This document shows positions 34,746 to 45,514 of a stretch of 64,000 nucleotides of DNA, piece after piece. The notes beneath the pieces were generated by a model. That model saw nothing but the letters and a program-made list of their open reading frames with translations. It was not told the origin of the DNA and made no database searches. The stretch is from Salmo trutta (lineage: Eukaryota; Chordata; Actinopteri; Salmoniformes; Salmonidae). A program made the position numbers and the translations under genes. Within the stretch, counting starts at the first letter, position 1; each line of letters opens with the position of its first letter. The stretch lies in the NCBI RefSeq assembly GCF_901001165.1, contig NC_042960.1, positions 17,786,456 to 17,850,455 of the forward strand, given 5' to 3'.

Positions 34746-35291
34746 TATATATTTGATGAGTGTATGCACAGAAAAAAAAACATTTCCACAACAGTTGTGG
34801 CTAGAATACATCCAGAGGGTAGTGTGTAATGGTTGTGGATGTGTTTTGTATTTTGTACAAATGGTCAAATATTCTCAAATGAGAGTTCGCCATTTCCAAT
34901 CCTTTCTGTTCTGCGTCCTCATATACCCAAAAAGCACTGTTCATTTGTGCTTGTGTATTGCTCATTCCGTTGAAATGTACTTGGATCAAAACACGGATTT
35001 ATGCGATATTAATTGGATGTTGTTGGAGATGTGAGAAGGAACATTTGGCCCACTTATCTTTCTTTAAAACCCTGGCTAATGATGTGTTACCAAGCAATGT
35101 TCTTAATTATTGTAAACATTGAGATGAATTGAGGATATGGCATCTTATTGAGAATGTTTGCGTTGGCGGTAGAATGTTTCGAAATAGATTCACACACACA
35201 CACAGCCACACACACCAAACTTGACTCAAAGGCCTTCCTTTCCCTAACCCCTAAACCCTGACCCCCCCACCAAATCCCCCCCTCCACTCAC
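34746..35291. other. doc2 intron 1, no further feature
   Basis: No repeat or coding segment is recognised between the Tc1 copy and the exon 1 donor, apart from a short CA stretch at 35193-35214. Confidence 0.5.
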
Positions 35292-35727
35292 TTTCATCAT
35301 CGTCGTCCGAATCCGCCCCTTCTTGCCTCTCCCCCCGGTCCACCTCGATGGGTTTCCTCTCCTTCTCCTTATTCTCTCCGTCCGTCTCCCCTCCATTGTT
35401 CAATCCGAAATCGGGTTCCTTCAGGATCTTCTTCTCCCGGGGCGGGGGCGGCGTCATGGGAAAGTCGTGGAAGCGCGGGAAGAAGTCAGAGATCTGCGGG
35501 ATAGGCATGATGGGCCCGGGACACACGTTGATAGCAAAGTGCTCCTGCATGGAGATTTTGACTGGAGAGGGCGGAGGGAGAGATCTGGGAGCAGAGGAGG
35601 TGGCACGAGAAGGTGCGGGGGAGGATGGGGTGGAGGAGGAAGGAGGGATGGAGAGATGGGAGGAGGTGGAAGAGTCGGGTGGGGGGGCGAAGTGGGAGTG
35701 GGGCGGAGGAGGTTTCGATACGCTCAT
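35292..35727 (-). CDS. doc2: doc2 exon 1: N-terminus with MID
   Basis: The exon ends at donor GTGAGT, one base into a codon finished by exon 2. It encodes KISMQEHFAINVCPGPIMPI and PQISDFFPRF, a close match to the Munc13-interacting domain that distinguishes DOC2 proteins from rabphilin and synaptotagmins. A long acidic linker follows (about residues 86-145) ending in SDDDDE. The start is uncertain. An in-frame ATG at 35727 gives a Pro/Ser-rich stretch of about 56 residues before the MID, whereas mammalian DOC2 proteins have about a dozen. Alternatively the exon begins at 35561 after the pyrimidine-rich acceptor CCCTCTCCAG and the initiator lies in an upstream exon. DOC2 proteins act as high-affinity calcium sensors on synaptic vesicles, binding SNAREs, Munc18 and Munc13. 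The paralogue (a, b or a fish-specific one) is not resolved. Confidence 0.85.
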
Positions 35728-35791
35728 GTGGACCGCCGGATGGGACTGTGGGTAGGCGTGAGTGTGTGGGTAGTTAGGTAGGTAGGTAGGT

Positions 35792-35835
<44 letters not shown>

Positions 35836-36707
35836 ACGTACGTGTGTGTGTAGTGGGGGGTGGGGATGGAGATGAGATGAGATGAAGAGAGAGAAATAGA
35901 GAGGGAGATGTGAATGAGAGGGGAGGAAAGGAAGGAAGTGTGGGAGACAAAGCGATAGTATCACTCACTTTATCGAGTATATCTCACTTCCTGGTTCTTT
36001 TGCTGTCTTTAGTCCCTCCCTCTCCCTCCCTCTCCTACAGTACATAACGCTGTTCTTCAAGTACCTGAACTGACATAAGCTACTCCCAATATCTCATAAG
36101 ACTTTCAAGTCAAAATGTTGTCCTACTGTATCAGATCTCCGAATATATCTTCATGTTTGACAGTGTATCGTCCTACTCAATTGATCTCTCTCCATTTACT
36201 GTTATTTATACCTCTACTAAACAAGATAATCCCTGCATCTCTCTCTCTTTCTCCCTCTCTCTCTACATCTCTCTCTCCCTCATCTTTCTCTCGCTTTCTC
36301 TCTACCTCTCTTTCTCTCTTGCACTCTTTCCACTTCTCTCTCCCTCTCTCTCTCTCTCTAGCGCTCCACCTTGTCCTCAATATTTACATAACAGTGCTTG
36401 AAGTCTTATTCTCCAGTCCAGACAATCGCTGTCACCTACGAAATGAACAATCGTCTTTTACATAAAGATCAATGGTAAACTATAATAGAAATGGAAATCA
36501 TCCCATTGTTTATTGAGGACATTTAATTATAGTACCTCTCCTTTCATTATCTTTTAATACCTCTGTCCTAGTGTAAATTGTAATTGCTGAAAGACTACAC
36601 TACTGGCTATTTAAATGAGATCACGTTCTATTCCATACAAAACATTGCTATAAATGTTGTTGTTCACTTAGCCTACATGTACACACACAGTGTGACACAC
36701 AGGCTAC
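35728..36707. other. Upstream region of doc2
   Basis: This holds a TAGG/(GT)n repeat at 35781-35833, a GA-rich stretch to 35950 and CT-rich sequence at 36240-36360. If the initiator ATG is at 35727 the promoter should lie here or further right, but no TATA box or CpG island stands out. Confidence 0.45.
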
Positions 36708-36844
36708 GTTTAGACAGGCAGCCCAATTCAGATTTATTTTCTTCACTAATAGTTTTTTTTTGACCAATCAGATCAACTCTTAAAAAGATCTGATGTGACC
36801 AATTAGTGGAAAAAAAGATCAGAATTGGGGTACCTGTCTAAACG
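36707..36844. mobile_element. Palindromic MITE
   Basis: The left arm GTTTAGACAGGCAGCCCAATTC (36708-36729) is inverted at the right as GAATTGGGGTACCTGTCTAAAC (36822-36843). The inner parts also pair (GACCAATCAGATC with GATCTGATGTGACC). Non-coding. Confidence 0.88.
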
Positions 36845-36854
36845 CCACACACAC

Positions 36855-36890
<36 letters not shown>

Positions 36891-36912
36891 ACACACACAC
36901 ACACACACACAC
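36845..36912. repeat. (CA)n microsatellite
   Basis: CA units, with two interruptions, fill the gap between two MITEs. Confidence 0.95.
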
Positions 36913-37067
36913 CACAGGAGGTTGGTGGCACCTTAATTAGAGAGATCGGGCCCGTAGTAATGACTGGAGCGGAATCAGTGGAATGGTATCAAATACGTCC
37001 AACATATGATTTCCATGTGTTTGATGTCATTCCATTCACTCCGTTCTCCCTTTAGCAGCCTCCACTG
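36913..37067 (-). mobile_element. CAGTGGAGGCTG-type MITE, copy 1
   Basis: The ends are CACAGGAGGTTGGTGGCACC and, inverted, CAGTGGAGGCTGCTAAAGGG. The interior carries GGAATGGTATCAAATACGTCC and its loose inverse. The same family, in the opposite orientation, is at 37184-37358, and another copy is at 53373. Confidence 0.85.
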
Positions 37068-37102
37068 ACACACACTCACACACACACACACCACTAATCC
37101 CT

Positions 37103-37103
<1 letters not shown>

Positions 37104-37175
<72 letters not shown>
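37104..37175. repeat. (CA)n microsatellite, about 36 units
   Basis: An uninterrupted CA run lies between the two inverted MITE copies. Confidence 0.98.
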
Positions 37176-37178
<3 letters not shown>

Positions 37179-37183
37179 AAGAC

Positions 37184-37358
37184 CAGTGGAGGCTGCTGAG
37201 GGGAGGACAGTTGATAATAATGTCTGGAACAGAGTAAATGGAATGGCATCAAACGCCAGGAAACCATGTGTTTGATGTATTTAATACGACCACTCATTCC
37301 GCTCCAGCCATTACCACGAGTCCGTCCTCCCCAATAAAGGTGCCACCAACCTCCTGTG
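37184..37358 (+). mobile_element. CAGTGGAGGCTG-type MITE, copy 2
   Basis: It starts CAGTGGAGGCTGCTGAGGGG and ends GGTGCCACCAACCTCCTGTG, the mirror image of the copy at 36913-37067. Inside, ATGGCATCAAACGCC and GTGTTTGATGTATTTAAT form an internal palindrome. Non-coding. Confidence 0.88.
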
Positions 37359-37799
37359 CTCTAGACAAACACACAGAGACACACGCAGAAACATACAAAT
37401 GAGCAGACACACAGACAGATAATAAACCATTTGTTTTGCCTCAAATTAAGCTAGCACCCGAATGCAATCCAGAATCGTTCATCAATGTAAGAAATGGTTC
37501 AATAAAAAGCCCACATTTTACTACAGCCACACTTCTCTGTCTTTCCATAGGAAACCCAAACTCATACACACTGGCTGTACTCACAGCATATCTGTACACT
37601 CTCGCATGCACCCACTCTAACATGAATTATGCACACACGCTCTTACTCAGTTAGTACTACACAGAGAGAGAGAAAACAGTGTGACTTACAGCTTCTTGAA
37701 GATACACACGCACTTACTCTTTCACAAACGCACACAGACCGTCAGGCACACACGCGCTCTCACCAAGTCAGACTTACACACAGGCATCGCCTAAACTCA

Positions 37800-37995
37800 A
37801 ACTGTCTGACTTACAGCTCCTTCAGCGTTCACGCGCACCCTCATTCACTCACACATGCACACACAGACACACTCATTCACTCACACATGCACATACAGAC
37901 ACAGTCAGTCATTCACACATGTACACACAGACACTCTCATTCACTCACACATGCACACACAGACACAGTCAGTCATTCACACAGACAGTCGGAGA
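37800..37995. repeat. CACACATGCACACACAGACA minisatellite-like array
   Basis: Units of ACTCACACATGCACACACAG plus ACACAGTCATTC recur four to five times with small changes between 37845 and 37985. The long open frame over this array (37629-38324) is a repeat product. Confidence 0.85.
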
Positions 37996-38400
37996 CATGC
38001 AGACAGGCGGAGACACGGAGACACGTACCCAGTGACAGTCTTCATCTGTTCCAGCGCTCCATCTTGTCTTCTCACACGTCCTCTGTCTCTTCTCTCACAA
38101 CACTGAGGAGCAAGCAGAGCTGCTTTGACTCAATATATCCTTCCCCTCTCTCTCTCTCCCTCTCTTTCTCCCGCTCTCTCTCTCTCTCCTCCCCTGTCCC
38201 TCCCTTTCACTTGGTTGTGACGTTTCTCGTTAAATTCTCTCACAGTCGGTTGTGCGCGCACACCGTGTACAACCATGTACATTGTACTGTCACTCAGTGG
38301 CTCCGCAGTGAGGTATTTAACTAAACAGAGGGGGGGGGGGTTGACATTTCATTGCCCTTTGCTGGCACATTTCAATATAATAATTATTATTATTTGGGGG

Positions 38401-38652
38401 GGTGTTTATCTTTGTCCTGTAACACACAAGCGTGTAATGGAAATGTGTTTTTTGCATATCCCCAACTCCCCCTGAGACACCCGCAGGGAGTGGGGTCACA
38501 GCCAGGGTCACCATTGTACAGCGCTCCCGGAGCCATTAAGGAGAAGTGCCTTGCTCAAGGGCACAGCGACAGATTTTTCACCTTGTCGGCTCCAGTATTT
38601 GAACCAGCTACCATTTGGTTACGGACCCAACGCTCTAACCTCGAGGTTACCT
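38401..38652 (-). mobile_element. tRNA-derived SINE, family not assigned
   Basis: On the minus strand the element opens AGGTAACCTCGAGGTTAGAGCG (A-box-like) and has CTGGTTCAAATACTGG (B-box-like). CGACAAGGTGAAAAATCTGTC and TGCCCTTGAGCAAGGCACTT follow, a head widely shared by salmonid tRNA-derived SINEs. The rest, with GGGTGTCTCAGGGGGAGTTG, differs from the tail of the SINE at 3512. No clear target duplication is seen. Confidence 0.75.
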
Positions 38653-39375
38653 TTGACACATTTCAACCCATCGCAGCCATCCATGCAGGCAAGGAATTGG
38701 GATTAATCAGTGTCAGGGACGCTTCAAAAGTTAATAATATCCCTTAGAGAGAGAGAGAAATTCCATTGCCCTTTGCTGGTACGTTCTAATAGACACATTT
38801 CAACCATTAAATAAGGTAAGACTTCATCCAAAACAATGGAAACGCCACAGAAACCTGGTTCCCATGTGGCGGATAGAGCCAGAATCCCCTCATTGCTGGC
38901 CATCACAATCAGCCTACATTTAGGTTGTTGTTTACATGTGTATTTCACACTATGTTGAGGTCAAATCTGAGTATAATGTTAGTATTGATGTCAACCACAA
39001 TACACGTTGATGTCGTCATCACCAAGAAACTGCATTACAGTTAAAAATGACTGACTACCACCATTGATTTCTACAGTATATGGCCAGCTATCCTCCCAGG
39101 TTGTCCAACGGGAGTTAGCGTTTAGCAGACAACTTCAAAACAGCCAAATATATCCAAATCCAATTTTTGGAACCATGTTGTGGGCCACATAAATCGTGAC
39201 GGATTTGACGAATAGCCACTTTCTTAGATCAGCTTCTTTGAATGGGCGCCAATGATGGCATCCTTGTTCTACCCACCAGGATCTGTGTTCCACTAATCTC
39301 TTAATGCGCCATACAGTCAATGGATTTGGGTTAATCTGTATCAGGGATACTTCAAAAGTTAATGAGAGAGGGAGA

Positions 39376-39416
<41 letters not shown>

Positions 39417-40511
39417 ATGAGCAACAGGGAAATTGAAAGAGAATGAGAAATTGAGAGGCATAAAGAAGTCATAAAGGGAATACACTTCAAATGATTTGAG
39501 TCATATACAGTACGTGGGTCAAGAAAGAAATAACAAAGAAAGAGTTACAGCAGTACAAAGGCAAAAACACATTCGAAATGATAGATTATAGGAAATGCTC
39601 TTCGATACTGTCACCGATAATGCTCTCAGGATGCACCTGATCTCTCTCGATAGATAAATGTCTCCATTTTCATGTTTCATCTGATGAGGAAAACATGGTT
39701 AGCCAATCAACGGAATGCATGGTCAAATTGAAAGAGAAGATCGATTCTCTTTGTGCGTTAACATGCCTCTGGACTTGGTATCATTTGTGAGATAATCGAT
39801 TACGCTTTCTACAGATTTTTTTCCAGTGAACTGTTTACTCGTAATCCGCTTTTAAAATCACTTCATAACATGTTCATTACATGGTTATTGTGCCTAGCTA
39901 TTACGCCTTGCTATTTTTGCTTGTTTTGGGGCTCATTGAAAGAAGCACCTATATATAGCATACCGTTTCATACTAGGTTACCAATGGGGTTGAATTCTAC
40001 GAGGCGAATACCATAGCATAGTCCCCGTTCTTCTGACATTGTTTTTTTAGCAGTTAGAAATAGGACTCTAACGTCAAGCCATGACCATGACATTTCCATC
40101 CAATCACAAGTTGTGTGAAACCCATTCCCTCAGCCCCGAGCCCTGATTGTGCTCCAGTAGCGAGCCAAGACGTCAGGCTCATGTTATCTCAGAGTGCTAT
40201 ATCATTTCAGAACTAGAGCCGCCCGTCCCTGGAGTTTATATGTGACAGCCTGCGTTCACACAGCCTGTTGGGTAGACGACTACCTCGCCGCCTTAGGCTC
40301 CATGCTGTCAGAGTGCTGGGCGTCACCAGAGAATGTTATCTTTTTCTACGGCCGCACACCGCTCCGTGTCTGCTTCGAGTCTCGACCCTTTTCACATGAC
40401 CGCCAGCCGCGAGATGTACGCTCTGAGCTGTACGCGCTCTTGACACGTCTCGGGTCATGGCTGAACGGCGGCAGAGTCATGGAGCTCGCTGTTATTAATG
40501 TTTTATGTCAT
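38653..40511. other. Intergenic, no gene identified
   Basis: A (GA)n run lies at 39366-39412. TTAATAATATCCCTTAGAGAGA at 38730 and a similar TCAAAAGTTAATGAGAGAGG at 39350 suggest a diverged local duplication. The 160-codon frame at 40194-40676 has no recognisable domain in its first half and is a GA repeat in its second. Confidence 0.5.
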
Positions 40512-40576
40512 GGGAGGGATGGAGGGATGGAGGGAGGGAGGGAGGGAGGGAGGGAGGGAGGGAGGGAGGGAGGGAA

Positions 40577-40640
<64 letters not shown>

Positions 40641-40737
40641 AGGAGAGAGAGAGAGAGGGAGAGAGGAGAGAGATGAGGAGAGAGAGAGAGAGAGAGGATG
40701 AGACGAGAGAGACGAGGGAGAGAGAGGAGAGAGAGAT

Positions 40738-40797
<60 letters not shown>
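40512..40797. repeat. (GGGA)n then (GA)n tract
   Basis: About 14 GGGA/GGGAT units (40512-40574) pass into almost 220 bp of GA repeat with occasional GGA and GATGAG interruptions. It is purine-only on the plus strand for most of its length. Confidence 0.97.
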
Positions 40798-40798
<1 letters not shown>

Positions 40799-42205
40799 TG
40801 TGTTGAGGTAGAGTGATGGGTGCTGTTTTATGATCTTTGGAGTTTGTCGTTTTGACCTTATTTCAGGACGGGGTGGACACAGACAGGACTAGATGTACGG
40901 AACACACTGTTTACATTTCAGTTCTGAATTTCATTCGGGGGCATTATGAAAATCCCCCGGAAAAGCTTGGGGATTCTATGAGAGGTTGGCAGTGTCGCAG
41001 GTAAAATGCAACCCCACTGACCAACAACTTTTGGGGGGGTATGCAAAAATGTCTAGAATGCAAGTATAGGCCTGATTAGAGAAAGCGAGATGAATGGGGA
41101 TTCCGGGAGACACCAAACCGGGAGGGTTGGCAACCCCCACCAGTTACCCAAACCATTAACCTTGAGAAAAAGCTGCTCGAGAGACGCTCGGTACTCCTGC
41201 CCCAGATACACACTTTTTGACACCTAGATATCAGTCTTGCGATTCGATTCTCTATAAGCTATTTCTCCCTGATGTGTTCACTTCTGTACTCCCCTTGTGG
41301 ATTTAAAAGCATTGGAATGGTGCCAGAGATTACATAATATTTCTTAAAGCAGTCGATTTTTCTTAAATCCAGGAGGGGCAGTGAAGTCAATAAGGGCACC
41401 GCTGGGATATTCATTATAATACTATGCAAGCCTTAATGCTGGAGTCTGTGTAATGACCTCCTCCAGCGCTGTAGCCCTCCCACTAGTGGCAGCTAGGCTC
41501 AATCGCTAGCCGTTCAATAGAAACATTACATTAACTAACAAAGCTTACGGCAATTTCAGGAGGTCACTAGAGGAAGCACCCTAATTCAACAATGGCACAA
41601 CCGCCATTTTGGCTCCAAAGATCCGCAGTCGAACGGTGCCATGGGCGACTATGGGTAAGAATAAAAAAAGAAGAGGAGAGTTGGATCCAGTCTGGATTGA
41701 CGCCAGCCTCCATTTAACAATGACCTATACGGAGCACATAGATTTGTCTCTCTCCCCATGCTCAGCGCAGTGGATGAAATGTAATCAATTGGGCTTGAGG
41801 AATGAAGTCTGGAGAATGGCTGGCGCTGGGTATTGATTGCTCCAGCGGGGTAAACATGAGGTATTAGATTGATATTTTAGACAGTGGTCTGGTGCGGTTC
41901 ATGAGGTGATTAGTGCAGGTAATCAACTGGATTTTCAGGGAGGAAGTCATCTGAAACAGGAGAGAGTGGTGTACGGGCCTATTACCATCCAACGAGCAGA
42001 GAAAAACAACGAGAGAGTGAGAGGGAGAGAGGGAGAGAGGGAGAGAGAGAGAGAGAGAGAGGAAAAATTGCAAAAGATAGACAAAAGAGAGAAAGACATA
42101 CAGACAAAAAGACAGACAGAAAGAAGAGGAGAGAAGGAGGGGAGAGAGAAAGAAAAAAAAAGATGGTGAGAGAAAGAAACCAAGAGAGAGAGAGCGAGAC
42201 CAAGC
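40798..42205. other. Intergenic, no gene identified
   Basis: GA-rich sequence occurs at 42010-42200. The remaining sequence shows no exon or mobile-element boundary that I can support. Confidence 0.45.
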
Positions 42206-42282
42206 GGCTGCTTTGGCAATGTAAACACGTTTCCCATGCCCCTTTTGAATTGAATTGAATTAAGAGAGAGAGAGAGAGCAAA
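42206..42282 (+). mobile_element. LINE 3' terminus fragment
   Basis: CGGCTGCTTTGGCAATGTAAACACG and CCTTTTGAATTGAATTGAATT, followed by (AG)n, correspond to the 3' end of the minus-strand LINE at 54779-56340, which also ends in a TTGGCAATATGTACATTGC segment and an (AG)n tract. Only the last 60-70 bp are present. Confidence 0.6.
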
Positions 42283-42534
42283 TTCTCAGTCCCACTGCAT
42301 GTTGAGATTATCTTCTCCCATTACCTCAGTACAAAGAGGCAGCTGCCCCTCTATTAGGAAATACAGCACTGAACTTTCCCAGCCTCTCAGCACCACATTA
42401 CCATAGCGGCGAGATAAAGTCCACCTCTATTTACATTTTACATAGCGTCGAAATCAAATATTTCCCTGTTTGACTCAGAGGGAGGGAAATCGCATAAATC
42501 TCACAATTGGTATAGAGCGAGTCGCTCCGCATGT

Positions 42535-43600
42535 CCTTCATGACTGCACGGCCAGGCACGACTCAAACACTATCATTAGGTTTGCCGATGACACAACAGT
42601 GGCAGGCCTGATCACCGACAACGACGAGACAGCCTATAGGGAGGTGGTCAGAGACCTGGCCGTGTGGTGCCAGTATAACAACCTCTTCCTCAATGTGATC
42701 AAGACAAAGGAGATGATTGTGGACTACAGGAAAAAGAGGACCAAGCACGCCCCCATTCTCATCGACGGGGCTGCAGTGGAGCAGGTTGAGAGCTTCAAGT
42801 TCCTTGGTTTTCACATCACCAACAAACTAACATGGTCCAAGCACACCAATACAGTCGTGAAGAGGGCACGACAAAACCTATTCCTCCTCAGGAGACTGAA
42901 AAGATTTGGCATGGGTCCTCAGCGCCTCAAAAGGTTCTACAGCTGCACCATCGAGAGCATCCTGACTGGTTGCATCACTGTCTGGTATGGCAACTGCTTG
43001 GCCTCCAACCGCAAGGCACTACAGAGGGTAGTGCGTACGGCCCAGTACATCCCTGGGGCCAAGCTTCCTGCCATCCAGGACCTCTATACCAGGCGGTGTC
43101 AGAGGAAGGCCCTAAAAATTGTCAAAGACTCCAGGAACCTTAGTCATAGACTGTTCTCTCTGCTACCGCACGGCAAGTCCAGTCCAAGAGGCTTCTAAAC
43201 AGCTTCTACCTCCAAGCCATAAGACTCCTGAACATCTAATCAAATGGCTACCCAGACTATTTGCATTGCCCACCCCACACCCTTCTTTTACGCCGCTGCT
43301 ACTCTCTGTTATTATCTATGCATAGTCACTTTAATAACTCTACCTACATGTACATATTACCTCATTTACCTCGACTAACCGGTGCCCCCGCACATTGACT
43401 GTACCGTTACCCCCGTATATAGTCTTGCTATTGTTATTTTACTGCTGCTCTTTAATTACTTGTTCATTTTATTTCTTATTCTTCTTCATATTTTTTAAAC
43501 TGCATTGTTGTTTAGTGGCTTGTAAGTAAGCATTTCACTGTAAGGTCTACACCTGTTATATTCGGCGCATGTGACAAATACACTTTGATTTGACTTGACT
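42535..43600 (+). mobile_element. LINE (Rex1/jockey-group-like), 5'-truncated
   Basis: An open frame from the truncation point to 43198 encodes HDCTARHDSNTIIRFADDTT (FADD catalytic motif), REVVRDLAVWCQYNNLFLNVI-like text, YRKKRTKHAPILIDGAAVEQ, FKFLGFHITNKLTWSKHTNT and the C-terminal SCTIESILTGCITVWYGNCL. A deletion near 43180 shortens the C-terminus. The 3' UTR ends CAAATACACTTTGATTTGACTT. The frame is open over about 220 LINE codons, so this is among the better-preserved copies here, but it lacks endonuclease and the RT N-terminus. Confidence 0.92.
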
Positions 43601-44135
43601 CGCTCTTCGAAAATGTACATTATCTTATCTCGGTCCGAACATACGCTTTTTCCTGCTCCTGTTAGAAATACAAGGCCAGACCGGTGATGTCATTCAGTGT
43701 TTGGTGGAATTTTTAAGTGTACTGTGAATACCGTACATTGGTTTCATCTCCCAGGGGTTTGCCAACAGCATCGAAGTGGTGCTTAGTTGAATTTTGAGTT
43801 TTTGCTGTAGCCCATTGTTTTTCTCTGCATTGTTTCAATGTAGCGCTGCTGGCTGATTGAGGTTAATTGAGCTTAGTTGAGAGCAGTCTCTGGTTGAACA
43901 GTCTCTGGTTGAACAGTGTCTGTTCAGTTCAGTTTATCATCACTCTTCCCTTTGTCTTTTGGATTTGGAAGATGCAGTATACTACAGCTGAAGTGTGTAA
44001 CAATGAATCAATACTTTGAAATATGGGAATGTACATGATATAGGTTAGGCCTACTGCTTTGATACCTGATTATAAACCAAGAGATGTGAAATATTGCTCT
44101 ATTGTTTGTGTTTATGGCAGGTCTACTAATATGTT
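43601..44135. other. Intergenic, nothing identified
   Basis: No frame or repeat is recognised apart from a short duplicated CAGTCTCTGGTTGAA at 43880-43915. Confidence 0.4.
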
Positions 44136-44140
44136 GGACC

Positions 44141-44433
44141 TTAACGTGTACGCTGGGAGTCAGAAAGCATGTACAAGGAGTGCACATTGAATAATAAATA
44201 GAACAGAGTACAAAAGAAGAAAATCGAAAAGCATACAGACATGAAACAGAGTCAATAACACCTGAGGAAAGAACCAAGAGGAGTGATAGATATAGGGGAG
44301 GTAATCAGGAAGGTAATGAAGTCCAGGTGAGTGTCATGAGGCGCAGGTGCGCGTAACGGTGGTGGCAGGTGTGCGTAATGAGACAACTGGCGACATCAAG
44401 CGTCGGCGAGAGGGAGCGGGAGTAAACGTGACA
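44141..44433 (-). repeat. 3' LTR of the retroelement
   Basis: The minus strand reads TGTCACG at 44433 and ends ...CGTACACGTTAA at 44141. Compared with the partner it has about 25 extra bases near 44375-44400 (GACAACTGGCGACATCAAGC). Confidence 0.85.
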
Positions 44434-45232
44434 GTACCCCCTCCCTGACGCACAGCTTCAAGCCGCCAGATGATGCTGGCCAGAGGGACGGTCCCGAGGA
44501 CCAGGAGAGGGCCGATCACTTCTGGCTGTCATGCCGGCTGTCATGACTTGCCCCTTTTGGGTGAGGATCATAGCCTCCTCTCTCTCTCCCACCACAGGTT
44601 TAATACGGTCGTAAATACCGAAACTCCTTTCCCCACTCTGCCAAAATGAAAGTTGAGAATCCCTTTGTTAACACAGAGAAAGACTTTGCAGTACGGTAAC
44701 CTCAAAAGGTTGAATAATGTAACAATATTTCTGTATTCCAAGCTGTTGGAGTGGTCCGTGGACACTTAAGGAACAGTCATGTCGAGTTTGTTTCATTTGG
44801 TGACCTCATGAAGGACAGGAGACACACATGACTGTTTCTTTGTTTGTATTCACTTCTCAATGATGGGGTTTGCATCTGAATGCTGTATAAAATAAATGAG
44901 TGAGTATAGGAATACTTTTGGAAAGATGTGATGTTAGTGTTCTAAATGAGAATTGTTTTTCATAGTAACTTATGATCAGTCAGTGGCCACACCCCCGTGA
45001 GCACGGACATTACATCAGCGTCATGGAACGCCCCGTTTTCTACTAAAAGTATAAAACCCGCGGGAACCTGTAGAGCCGGCTGAGGCGCGGGTGCCTGATT
45101 AGCCGGCTAAGGCATGGAAGTCTGACGAGCCAGCTGAGGCAACGCCGGTTGTTTCGGCAGCGGGACTTGGACCTGACGTCACCAGTAAAAAAAAGAAAAT
45201 CCTTGTTGCTTCCCGATGGTGAGGAGTTATTC

Positions 45233-45509
45233 TGTAAAGTGTATGCTGGGAGTCAGAAAGCATGTACAAGGAGTGCAAATTTAATAATAAATAGAACAGA
45301 GTACAAAAGAAGAAAATCGAAAAGCATACAGACATGAAACAGAAACAGAGTCAATAACACCTGAGGAAAGAACCAAGAGGAGTGACAGATATAGGGGAGG
45401 TAATCAGGAAGGTAATGAAGTCCAGGTGAGTGTCATGAGGCACAGGTGCGCGTAACGATAGTGGCAGGTGTGCGTGATGATGAGAGAGGGAGCGGGAGTA
45501 AACGTGACA
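45233..45509 (-). repeat. 5' LTR of the retroelement
   Basis: The minus strand reads TGTCACG at 45509 and ends CATACACTTTACA at 45233. It differs from its partner by scattered substitutions and small indels, for example an additional GAAACA near 45336. Confidence 0.85.
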
Positions 45510-45514
45510 GGACC

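Larger units (their letters stand above)
44141..45509 (-). mobile_element. Short LTR retroelement with paired LTRs
   Basis: Two direct repeats, 44141-44433 and 45233-45509, share long nearly identical blocks (GGGAGTCAGAAAGCATGTACA, AATAATAAATAGAACAGAGT, ACACCTGAGGAAAGAACCAA). On the minus strand each begins TGTCACGTTTACTCCCGC. The pair is bracketed by GGACC at 44136-44140 and 45510-45514, a 5-bp target duplication. A purine-rich AGGGAGGGGG (minus strand) sits against the inner edge of the left LTR, where a polypurine tract belongs for a minus-strand element. The roughly 800-bp interior has no gag or pol frame, so the element is non-autonomous or deleted. No convincing primer-binding site was found. 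Confidence 0.85.

Noticed and set aside
35323..35781. 152- and 135-codon plus-strand frames over doc2 exon 1
   Set aside because: They are antisense shadows of the GC-rich exon and its Pro/Ser-rich upstream sequence, with no independent signals.
37629..38324. 231-codon plus-strand frame rich in HTHTDT
   Set aside because: It is a translation of the CACACATGCACACAGAC array.
40194..40816. Plus-strand frames of 160 and 103 codons
   Set aside because: The C-terminal parts are translations of GGGA and GA repeats; the first part has no recognisable motif or splice signals.
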